A stretch of 15,573 bases of DNA from DSNY01 sp016861185 (GTDB lineage Bacteria; Pseudomonadota; Gammaproteobacteria; Burkholderiales; Burkholderiaceae_F): contig SZOR01000098.1 in NCBI GenBank assembly GCA_030263275.1, positions 1-15,573 of the forward strand, in the 5' to 3' direction. Made by a program: the position numbers and the translations under genes. The number at the start of each line of letters is the position of its first letter. The stretch's first letter is position 1. Below the pieces are notes generated by a model. That model did no database searches. It saw only the letters and a list, made by a program, of their open reading frames with translations, and was not told where the DNA came from. Shown piece by piece: positions 1 through 5,695 of this stretch.

Positions 1-189
1 CAGATTGATCACGCCCTTGATGAAGGCCGGCGCGTTGGCAATCCGCGTGACCGTGTCGTAGCCGCGGATCTCCTGCACCTTGAGAATGTCGATGCCGTAC
101 TCCTCGGCGCCGAGTCGGAAGGTCAGGTATTCGCGACTCGTCGCGGCCGCGGCGACCGCGTTGGTTTCGAGACCCGTCAATGCGCTCAT
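1..189 (-). CDS. cheW: CheW-like chemotaxis coupling protein, N-terminal 63 residues (runs off the left edge)
   Basis: CheW is a cytoplasmic SH3-like adaptor that links chemoreceptors to the CheA kinase. The visible residues begin MSALTGLETNAV, and after a short Ala-rich lead enter the family core: EYLTFRLGAEEYGIDILKV, then QEIRGYDTVTRIANAP and AFIKGVINL. This is the first half of a CheW fold, and the rest lies beyond position 1. The ATG at 189-187 is preceded by a GGAG about 7 nt upstream and lies 27 nt after the cheA stop, so the gene is the last visible member of the chemotaxis operon. Identity is firm from the conserved F-x-LG-x-EEYGIDI and FIKGVINL blocks. Whether it is a plain CheW or a fusion cannot be seen. 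Confidence 0.93.
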   Translation of the reverse strand, partial: MSALTGLETNAVAAAATSREYLTFRLGAEEYGIDILKVQEIRGYDTVTRIANAPAFIKGVINL

Positions 190-216
190 GTCGATGCTCC
201 TGCTGCAAGTCGGTGT

Positions 217-2256
217 TCAGTGCCGCGCGCGCCGGACCAGGCTCGCGACGTCGATGATCAGCGCCACGCGGCCGTCGCCGAGGATCGTCGCGCCGGAGAC
301 GCCCTGCACGCGGCGGTAGTTGGCTTCGAGGTTCTTGACGACGACCTGGTGCTGTCCGAGCAGTTCGTCGACCAGCAGCGCGACGCGCTGACCTTCGGCC
401 TCGACGATCACCATGATCTCGGAGGCGCGCGCTTGCCCGAAGCGCGGCACCGCGAAGGCTTCGTCGAGCGCGACCACCGGCAGGAACTGCTCGCGCACCT
501 TGACCACGCGGCCGCTGCCGCCGACCGACTGGATCATGTCGCGCTCGATCTGGAACGACTCGACCACGGATGCGAGCGGCAGGATGTAGGTCTCGTCGCC
601 TACGCCGATCGACATGCCGTCCATGATCGCGAGCGTCAGCGGCAGCCGCACCGAAACGCGCGTGCCGTAGCCCTCGGCCGAGTCCAGCTCGACCGTGCCG
701 CCGAGCGCGGCGATGTTCTTGCGCACGACGTCCATGCCGACGCCGCGACCCGAGACGTCGCTCACCTGATCGGCGGTCGAGAAGCCCGGCGCCCAGATCA
801 GCGCCCAGACTTCCTGGTCGGTCATGTCGTCGCGCACGGGGATGCCGCGCTCGCGCGCCTTGGTCAGGATGCGGTCGCGCTTCAGCCCCGCGCCGTCGTC
901 GCGCACCTCGATCAGGATCGAGCCGCCCTGATGCGCGGCCGACAGAGTGATGCGGCCCGTCGCCGGTTTGCCCGCGGCGATGCGCGTCGCCGGCGTTTCG
1001 ATCCCGTGATCGGCGCTGTTGCGGACCAGATGCGTCAGCGGGTCGATGATCTTCTCGATCAGCCCCTTGTCGAGTTCGGTCGCTTCGCCGATCGTCTTCA
1101 GCTCGATGTCCTTGCCGAGCTTGGCCGCCAGATCGCGCAGCATGCGCGGGAAGCGGTTGAAGACGAACGCCATCGGGATCATGCGGATGCTCATCACCGC
1201 ATCCTGCAGATGGCGCGTATTGCGCTCGAGGTCGGCCACGCCCGACAGCAGCGCCTGGTACTGCACCGGATCGAACTGCTTGGCCTGCTGCGTCAGCATC
1301 GCCTGCGTGATCACGAGTTCGCCGACCAGGTTGATCAGCTGATCGACCTTCTCGACCGACACCCGCAGCGTCGTCGATTCGAGCGCGGCGCCGCCCGCGG
1401 GTTTTTCGGTCCCGGCTTTCGCCTGGGCTCTCTTCGGCCCGGCCGACGCCGCCTCGGGAGCCTTGCCCGCGGGAAGCGACTTCGGGTCGACGAAGAAGCC
1501 GTAGCCCGGATCGCCGGCCTGTTTCGCGGCGGCCGGCGCGTCCGCGCGGCCATCCGCCGCGTCGGTCCGCGCCGTTTCCGCGAAGTCCGAGATCCGGATC
1601 TGGTCCCTGCCGACGTGGAACGAGAACAGCTCGACCAGCTCGCCGTCGGGCGACGCGGTGTCGACGCGAAACTCGCGGTAGCCGTCGGCCGACAGCGCGC
1701 CGCCGTCGAGCGCGGCGATCGATCCCAGCGTCGGAATATCGCGGAACAGCTCAGCGAGGCTGTCGGCGACCGTCCCATCGGCAAGTGGACCGATGCGCAC
1801 GCGCAGCTTGCGCTGGCCGGCGGCGGGTGCCAGCGTTTCGCCGGCCGCGAGCTTCTTGATGCGCGCGACCAGGTCGGTCGTGTCCGGGCTCTCCTGGGCC
1901 GTGCCCTGGTAGCGGGCGAGCTGCGCCTTCAGCACGTCGCCGGCCTCGAGCAGCACGTCGACCATGTCGCGCCGCAGTTTCAGCTCCGACTTGCGCAGGC
2001 GGTCGAGCAGGGTTTCCAGCTCGTGCGTCAGTTCGGTGACGTCGGAGAAGCCAAAGGTCGCCGCGCCGCCCTTGATCGAATGCGCGACGCGGAAGATCGC
2101 GTTCAGCTCCTCGTCGCTGGCGGCGTCGACGTCGATCGCCAGCAGCAGCGTCTCCATGTTCGACAGGTTCTCGCCGGCTTCCTCGAAGAAGACGCCATAG
2201 AACTGCGTCAGGTCGAAGCCGCCGCTTTGCAGACCCTGGTTGCTTACCTCGCCCAT
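217..2256 (-). CDS. cheA: CheA chemotaxis histidine kinase (679 aa)
   Basis: CheA autophosphorylates and passes phosphate to CheY (and to CheB where present). Domains in order: P1 HPt about 14-118 with phospho-His H59 in FRVAHSIKGGAATFGF; a compact extra domain about 150-225 in the P2 position; a Pro/Ala/Lys-rich linker 226-292 holding a GYGFFVDP motif; P3 dimerisation about 294-358; P4 ATPase about 359-535 with N-box N413 (LVRNSADHGIE), G1 DDGAG 453-457 and G2 GRGVG 503-507; P5 CheW-like domain 537-676. All catalytic motifs are intact. I chose the ATG at 2256, MGEVSNQGLQ, over the upstream in-frame ATG at 2334, because the 26 upstream residues (RNPRSAIRNPNE type) are merely the translation of an intergenic repeat. 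The gene lies between cheY (137 nt upstream) and cheW (27 nt downstream). Confidence 0.96.
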   Translation of the reverse strand: MGEVSNQGLQSGGFDLTQFYGVFFEEAGENLSNMETLLLAIDVDAASDEELNAIFRVAHSIKGGAATFGFSDVTELTHELETLLDRLRKSELKLRRDMVDVLLEAGDVLKAQLARYQGTAQESPDTTDLVARIKKLAAGETLAPAAGQRKLRVRIGPLADGTVADSLAELFRDIPTLGSIAALDGGALSADGYREFRVDTASPDGELVELFSFHVGRDQIRISDFAETARTDAADGRADAPAAAKQAGDPGYGFFVDPKSLPAGKAPEAASAGPKRAQAKAGTEKPAGGAALESTTLRVSVEKVDQLINLVGELVITQAMLTQQAKQFDPVQYQALLSGVADLERNTRHLQDAVMSIRMIPMAFVFNRFPRMLRDLAAKLGKDIELKTIGEATELDKGLIEKIIDPLTHLVRNSADHGIETPATRIAAGKPATGRITLSAAHQGGSILIEVRDDGAGLKRDRILTKARERGIPVRDDMTDQEVWALIWAPGFSTADQVSDVSGRGVGMDVVRKNIAALGGTVELDSAEGYGTRVSVRLPLTLAIMDGMSIGVGDETYILPLASVVESFQIERDMIQSVGGSGRVVKVREQFLPVVALDEAFAVPRFGQARASEIMVIVEAEGQRVALLVDELLGQHQVVVKNLEANYRRVQGVSGATILGDGRVALIIDVASLVRRARH

Positions 2257-2274
2257 TCTTCGCTCTCGTTCATT

Positions 2275-2385
2275 CGGATTGCGGATCGCGGATCGCGGAT
2301 TTCGCTTGATGGCCCGTCCCGGTGAGCGGAACAACGCGATCCGCGATCCGAACGGCGCGACCCGAGCAGCGCACTCCGCAATCCG
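2275..2385. repeat. Nested inverted repeat in the cheY-cheA gap
   Basis: The 130-nt gap between cheY and cheA is built of CGGATCGC/CGGATTGC-type words. A perfect 16-bp arm at 2282-2297 (CGGATCGCGGATCGCG) is the reverse complement of 2335-2350. A second 11-bp arm, CGGATTGCGGA at 2275-2285, is the reverse complement of 2375-2385. The arms are nested, so the transcript could fold into a long interrupted stem between the two genes. The same 16-mer recurs at 5610-5625, which suggests a dispersed REP-like element. There is no T-tract, so it is not a standard intrinsic terminator. A role in setting CheY:CheA ratios is only a possibility. Confidence 0.75.
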
Positions 2386-2386
2386 A

Positions 2387-2749
2387 TCAACGGATCACCT
2401 TGCCGATGACTTCGAGCAGCTTGCCCGGGTCGAAGGGTTTGACCAGCCAGCCGGTCGCGCCGGCCGCACGGCCCTTGGCCTTCATCTCGTCGCTCGATTC
2501 CGTGGTCAGGATCAGGATCGGCGTGCGGCCGTACGAAGGCAGCGCGCGCAGGCTCTTGACCAGCGTGATGCCGTCCATGCCCGGCATGTTCTGGTCGGTC
2601 AGCACGAGATCGACGTGCGTTCCCTTCGCCTTCTCGTAGGCCTCCTGCCCGTCGGCCGCCTCGATGACGTTGTAGCCGGCGCCCTTCAACGTGAAGGCCA
2701 CCATCTGGCGCATCGACGCCGAATCGTCCACAGCGAGAATCGAGTGCAT
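2387..2749 (-). CDS. cheY: CheY-type single-domain response regulator (120 aa)
   Basis: This is a stand-alone receiver domain, the diffusible output of the CheA pathway that acts on the flagellar switch or another motility target. Motifs: acidic pair D8-D9 in ILAVDDSASMRQM, phospho-acceptor D52 in VLTDQNMPGMDG, switch T82/T83 in ILTTESSDE, and conserved K104 in GWLVKPF. The length is exactly that of a bare receiver, with no output domain. The ATG at 2749 has GGGAG about 9 nt upstream. It starts 35 nt after the CheZ-like gene and precedes cheA, which supports co-transcription. The sequence style (LTDQNMPGMDGITLVKSLR) matches CheY proteins that travel with betaproteobacterial cheA genes. Which motor it serves cannot be told from the window. 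Confidence 0.94.
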   Translation of the reverse strand: MHSILAVDDSASMRQMVAFTLKGAGYNVIEAADGQEAYEKAKGTHVDLVLTDQNMPGMDGITLVKSLRALPSYGRTPILILTTESSDEMKAKGRAAGATGWLVKPFDPGKLLEVIGKVIR

Positions 2750-2784
2750 CGGTAGAACTCCCGTTGAATCCAGGTCGGTCCCGT

Positions 2785-3198
2785 TCAGAAAAGATCGATC
2801 GAACCGGCGCCCATGCCGGCCTGCCGCACGGGTTGCATGCGCGTGGTCGCCAGCAGCGGATCGGCTTCGTCGTGCGACAGCGTCTTGAGCGCGTCCTGCA
2901 GCACCGCCAGACGCTTCTGCGCGTGCTGCGTCAGCTGTGTCGCCATGTCCTGGAACTGCAGCGCCGTGACCGCGACCGCCACCGCCTGCTCGACGCGCCG
3001 CCGCTTCGATTCGTCGTCCGCCGTCCGCGGCACGGCCTCGCCGATCACCGCAAAGCTCGCCGCGAGCTTGTCGCCCGCCTCGGCGATCAGCGCCTTCAAG
3101 CGCTCCAGGTCCGCGGCGATCGCCGCGCACTCGCGTGCCGCCGCGTGCTCGGCGGAAGCCGTCGGGAAGTGAGCGTCCTTGATGAAATGGGTCGTCAT
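2785..3198 (-). CDS. Small CheZ-like protein, candidate CheY-P phosphatase (137 aa)
   Basis: This is an almost all-helical cytoplasmic protein and the first gene of the chemotaxis operon. The clue to function is residues 77-92, AVTALQFQDMATQLTQ. In E. coli CheZ the catalytic Asp143 and Gln147 lie in a DFQDLTGQ block; here D84 and Q88 have the same FQD-x3-Q spacing. The C-terminus ends GSIDLF after a flexible Gly/Met stretch (125-132), resembling the acidic-hydrophobic tail by which CheZ grips CheY. At 137 aa it is much shorter than the 214 aa of E. coli CheZ, so it may be a minimal helical hairpin. Its position 35 nt before cheY fits a phosphatase role. The ATG at 3198 is the most sensible start (MTTHFIKDAHFPT), although the upstream ribosome site is weak. 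Family assignment is inference from motif and context. Confidence 0.75.
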   Translation of the reverse strand: MTTHFIKDAHFPTASAEHAAARECAAIAADLERLKALIAEAGDKLAASFAVIGEAVPRTADDESKRRRVEQAVAVAVTALQFQDMATQLTQHAQKRLAVLQDALKTLSHDEADPLLATTRMQPVRQAGMGAGSIDLF

Positions 3199-3263
3199 TC
3201 GAAACGTCCGTCGTCGCGCGGCCTCGCCCGCGCGAGGCGCGTGCACGATCCGCTGCGGCGCGG

Positions 3264-3278
3264 GCAGAGTGTCTGCCA
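3264..3278 (-). promoter_or_regulatory. Possible sigma-54-type -24/-12 element upstream of the chemotaxis operon
   Basis: On the minus strand the sequence reads TGGCAGACACTCTGC, with GG and GC separated by exactly 10 nt as in -24/-12 promoters. It matches 8 of the 11 fixed positions of TGGCACGNNNNTTGC. It lies 66 nt upstream of the CheZ-like start codon. The site also forms a 6-bp-arm palindrome (GGCAGA-GTG-TCTGCC), so it could equally be an operator or chance. No enhancer-binding-protein site was identified. Confidence 0.25.
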
Positions 3279-3433
3279 GCGCCCTGCGCAACGAATGAGC
3301 AAAAAGGGCTTCGAATCGCTTTCTTTCCGCGCCACGGCGGCACTCAAGTCCGCGGTGCCGAGACGACGGATCCGAGATCCCTGAGGGTCCCTCCCGAACA
3401 CGCCGAGACCGTCGAACTTCACTCGATTTGGTC

Positions 3434-3736
3434 CACAATTCGCTCCGCGGGTCGCAAGGCCCGCGGAGCGAATTGCGGCGAAGGCTCATCCCGGCACAGC
3501 CGGCGTGAAGCGAGCGCAAGCGAGCGGCCGCAGCCACAATCAGCTCCGCGGGTCGCAAAGCCTGCGCAGCGGATTGCGGCGAAGGCTCATGCCGGCACAG
3601 CCGGCGTGAAGCGAGCGCAAGCGAGCGGCCGCAGCCACAATCAGCTCCGCGGGTCGCAAAGCCTGCGCAGCGAATTGCGGCGAAGGCTCATCCCGGCACA
3701 GCCGGCGTGAAGCGAGCGCAAGCGAGCGGCCGAAGG
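3434..3736. repeat. Three head-to-tail copies of a 101-bp repeat
   Basis: The units are 3434-3534, 3535-3635 and 3636-3736, each beginning CACAAT and exactly 101 bp long. They are followed by the first bases of a fourth (CACAATCC at 3737). Copies 2 and 3 are nearly identical; copy 1 differs mainly in its first 40 bases. Each copy has two parts: a hairpin half (CGCTCCGCGGGTCGCAA region) and a second half with CCGGCACAGCCGG and GCGAGCGCAAGCGAGCGG. Units are contiguous without variable spacers, so this is a tandem (satellite-like) array and not CRISPR. Its position immediately upstream of the kinase start could affect transcription or DNA structure there. Confidence 0.93.
3436..3475. repeat. Perfect 16-bp-arm hairpin in the first tandem unit
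   Basis: Arm 3436-3451 (CAATTCGCTCCGCGGG) is the exact reverse complement of 3460-3475, with the 8-nt loop TCGCAAGG. The equivalent arms in units 2 and 3 are decayed, with 3 and 4 mismatches of 16, so copy 1 keeps the intact palindrome. No T-tract follows on either strand. It could act as a bidirectional terminator-like structure, a protein-binding site or a repeat-element end. Confidence 0.85.
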
Positions 3737-3794
3737 CACAATCCGGTCTGCGGACGGCCCCTGCCGGCCCACCCGGGGGAAAGACCCGCTACGA

Positions 3795-4934
3795 ATGAAC
3801 ACCGTCGAAATCACGCCGATCCAGCTTCTCGTCGTCGAGGACTCCGAGCTCGACTACGAGCTGCTGCTCGCGATCCTGCTGCGCGACGGCCTGCGCGTGC
3901 GCGCCACGCGCGTCGAGGACGAAGCCGGCATGCGCGAAGTCTTCGCGCGCGGGCGCGTCGACGCGGTCGTCACCGACCACAACCTGCCGCGCTTCGATTC
4001 CTTCGCCTCGCTGAAGGTGGCCAAGTCGTTCGACGAGAACCTGCCGGTGATCGTGGTCTCCGGCGAGATGTCCGAGGAGCTCGCGGTGGCCGCGCTGCAC
4101 GCGGGCGCCGACGACTTCATCCTGAAGTCGCGCATGTTCCGGCTGGCGCCGGCGCTCAAGCGCAGCCTGCAGGCGGCCGAGGCGCGCCGCGACCGGCGAC
4201 TGCAGGCGGCGCAGCTCGCGGAGAGCGCCGCCAAGCTGCGCGAGTTGACGCAGCACCTCGAGCGCGTCAAGGAAGAGGAGCGCCGCGCGATCGCGCGCGA
4301 GATCCACGACGACATCGGCACGACGCTGACCGCGCTGAAGTTCGAGCTCGCGCGGCTTGCGCGCGATCTGGACAGCCGCTCGTCGGCCGCACCGCGCATC
4401 AACGCGATGAGCGAACTGCTCGCCCATGCGGTGGCCGCCAGCCATCGCATCCAGCACAACCTGCGCCCGCCGGTGCTCGACGCCGGGCTGGTTGCCGCGC
4501 TCGACTGGCTGGTCAAGGGCTTCGTCGAACGCACCGGCGTGCCGACGAGCTTCGAATCCAATCGCGAAGAACTCGACCTCGATCCGATGCGCGCAGCGGC
4601 GCTGTACCGGGTGGCGCAGGAGTCGCTCGCCAACGTCGCCAAGCACGCGCAGGCCAAACGCGTCTCGGTGCAGTTGTTCGCCGCGGCCGACGAAGTGACG
4701 CTGGAGGTCGCCGACGACGGCGTCGGTTTCGACGCGCGTCTGCTCGGCAATACGCCGGGCTTCGGCGTTCGCAGCCTGATCGAGCGCGCGCGCGGGTTCG
4801 GCGGCTGGGCCGAGGTCAATTCGACGCCCGGGCGCGGAACGACGGTGATGTTCTCGATTCCGCCCGGCGATCAGCCGGCCGGCGAGGCCGCTGCGCCGCT
4901 CGCGCGCGTCAAAGAGTGGACGGATGCGGGCTAG
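3795..4934 (+). CDS. Soluble REC-HisKA_3 histidine kinase (379 aa)
   Basis: This cytoplasmic kinase has a receiver at its N-terminus. REC is about 9-125: acidic E15-D16 (LLVVEDSELD), phospho-acceptor D61 in VVTDHNLPRFD, S89 in VIVVSGE and K111 in DFILKSR. A helical linker (about 126-160) leads into a NarX/DegS-type dimerisation domain with phospho-His H171 in ERRAIAREIHDDIGTTL. It is followed by HATPase_c about 265-356 (N-box around N280 in QESLANVAKHAQ, DDGVGFD 307-313, GFGVRSLIERA 322-332). There is no membrane segment or sensor domain, so input is probably phosphorylation of REC by another kinase. The start at 3795 has GGGGGAAAG about 11 nt upstream. The partner is almost certainly the NarL-type regulator that starts 22 nt downstream. 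The upstream region carries tandem repeats. Confidence 0.93.
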   Translation: MNTVEITPIQLLVVEDSELDYELLLAILLRDGLRVRATRVEDEAGMREVFARGRVDAVVTDHNLPRFDSFASLKVAKSFDENLPVIVVSGEMSEELAVAALHAGADDFILKSRMFRLAPALKRSLQAAEARRDRRLQAAQLAESAAKLRELTQHLERVKEEERRAIAREIHDDIGTTLTALKFELARLARDLDSRSSAAPRINAMSELLAHAVAASHRIQHNLRPPVLDAGLVAALDWLVKGFVERTGVPTSFESNREELDLDPMRAAALYRVAQESLANVAKHAQAKRVSVQLFAAADEVTLEVADDGVGFDARLLGNTPGFGVRSLIERARGFGGWAEVNSTPGRGTTVMFSIPPGDQPAGEAAAPLARVKEWTDAG

Positions 4935-4956
4935 AAGCCGCTAAGGAGCGAGGGGG

Positions 4957-5595
4957 ATGACGGTCAAGACCATCGTCGTCGACGACCATGCGATCGTCCG
5001 GCGCGGCATCGTGCAGATCCTGTCGGAGCATCCCGACGTCACGGTCGTCGCCGAGGCGGGCAACTACGGCGAGCTGCGCACCCAGCTTCGCGCGCACCCG
5101 GACACCGACCTGCTGGTGATGGACGTCGGGCTGCCGGGGAAGAACGGCATCGACATCCTGAAGTCGCTGCGCGAGGAGAACGCCAAGCTCAAGGTGCTGA
5201 TGGTCAGCATGTATCCGGAGGACCAGTACGCGGTGCGCGCGTTCCGCGCCGGCGCCTCGGGTTATCTCAACAAGGCGAGTGCACCGGAGAAGCTGATCGA
5301 GGCCGTCAACCAGGTCATCGCCGGCCGCAAGTACGTCACGCCGGAGATCGCGCAGGCGCTGATCGAGAACCTGAACGCGCCCGAAGAAGGCGCGGCGCAC
5401 GACAAGCTCTCCGACCGGGAATTCCAGACGCTGAAGCTGATCGCTTCCGGCAAGCGCCTGTCCGACATCGCCGAAGAGCTCGCGCTGAGCCCCAAGACCG
5501 TCAGCGTCTACCGCGCGCGCATCCTCGAGAAGATGGGGATGAGCAACAACGCGGAGCTCACCCACTACGCCATCAAGCACGGGCTGGTCGAGTAG
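4957..5595 (+). CDS. NarL/LuxR-family response regulator (212 aa)
   Basis: This is a DNA-binding two-component regulator. The receiver spans about 3-120, with D9-D10 in TIVVDDHAIVRRG, phospho-acceptor D56 in LLVMDVGLPGKNG, S84 in VLMVSMYPEDQ and K106 in GYLNKAS. The LuxR-type HTH spans about 149-207 (KLSDREFQTLKLIASGKRL, then SDIAEELALSPKTVSVYRAR), which is complete with its recognition helix. Length is typical of the family. An ideal TAAGGAG at 4942-4948 sits 8 nt before the ATG. The pair with the preceding HisKA_3 kinase is the classic gene order for NarL-type systems, so the kinase most likely phosphorylates this protein. Target genes are unknown; no inverted-repeat operator could be assigned. 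Confidence 0.95.
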   Translation: MTVKTIVVDDHAIVRRGIVQILSEHPDVTVVAEAGNYGELRTQLRAHPDTDLLVMDVGLPGKNGIDILKSLREENAKLKVLMVSMYPEDQYAVRAFRAGASGYLNKASAPEKLIEAVNQVIAGRKYVTPEIAQALIENLNAPEEGAAHDKLSDREFQTLKLIASGKRLSDIAEELALSPKTVSVYRARILEKMGMSNNAELTHYAIKHGLVE

Positions 5596-5609
5596 CGGAT
5601 CCCGCTGCT

Positions 5610-5625
5610 CGGATCGCGGATCGCG
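5610..5625. repeat. Second copy of the CGGATCGC 16-mer
   Basis: CGGATCGCGGATCGCG here is identical to the arm at 2282-2297. It lies in the 100-nt gap between the stop of the NarL-type regulator and the convergent GGDEF gene. The rest of that gap has a small stem at 5594-5606 (AGCGG-ATC-CCGCT) and TCCGCAACGCACAATCCG-like sequence around 5675, recalling the right part of the cheY-cheA repeat and the CACAAT start of the tandem units. It may represent a dispersed intergenic repeat family. No T-tract terminator is visible. Confidence 0.6.
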
Positions 5626-5695
5626 CGGGCGTTCGAAGCCGCATGTGCATTGACGGGTTCGTGCCGCTGCGCTCCGCAACGCACAATCCGACGAA

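Larger units (their letters stand above)
3199..3794. other. Divergent intergenic region between the chemotaxis operon and the REC-kinase gene
   Basis: This 596-bp stretch separates two divergently transcribed signalling units and must hold both promoters. Its left part (3199-3433) has no convincing gene; it holds the -24/-12-like site listed separately and the phrase GATCCCTGAGGGTCCCTCCC near 3376. Its right part (3434-3736) is filled by three tandem 101-bp units. The last 58 bp before the plus-strand ATG hold a fourth start of the repeat (CACAATCC at 3737) and a GGGGGAAAG ribosome-site candidate at about 3775-3783. I see no clear -35/-10 promoter. Confidence 0.6.

Noticed and set aside
220..2325. 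Long plus-strand open frame opposite cheA, and a similar one at 5762-7873 opposite the GGDEF gene
   Set aside because: Both mirror well-supported minus-strand genes and have no recognisable domain; they are GC-bias shadows.
2257..2334. Upstream ATG of cheA giving 26 extra residues
   Set aside because: The extra residues are a translation of the intergenic inverted repeat; the ATG at 2256 gives a normal CheA N-terminus.
2420..2445. GGGTCGAAGGGTTTGACC in cheY as another copy of the CCTTCGAC repeat
   Set aside because: It encodes the conserved receiver motif VKPFDPGK, so protein conservation explains it.
3195..3422. 75-codon minus-strand frame with GTG start whose TGA overlaps the CheZ-like ATG (ATGA)
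   Set aside because: The overlap looks like translational coupling, but the peptide has no recognisable motif, there is no clear ribosome site and the region holds promoter-like sequence. Not called as a gene.
3434..3736. CRISPR array
   Set aside because: The 101-bp units are contiguous and similar along their whole length, with no unique spacers, and there are no cas genes.
5594..5606. Small stem (AGCGG-ATC-CCGCT) after the NarL-type regulator as an intrinsic terminator
   Set aside because: Only five base pairs and no T-tract on either strand.
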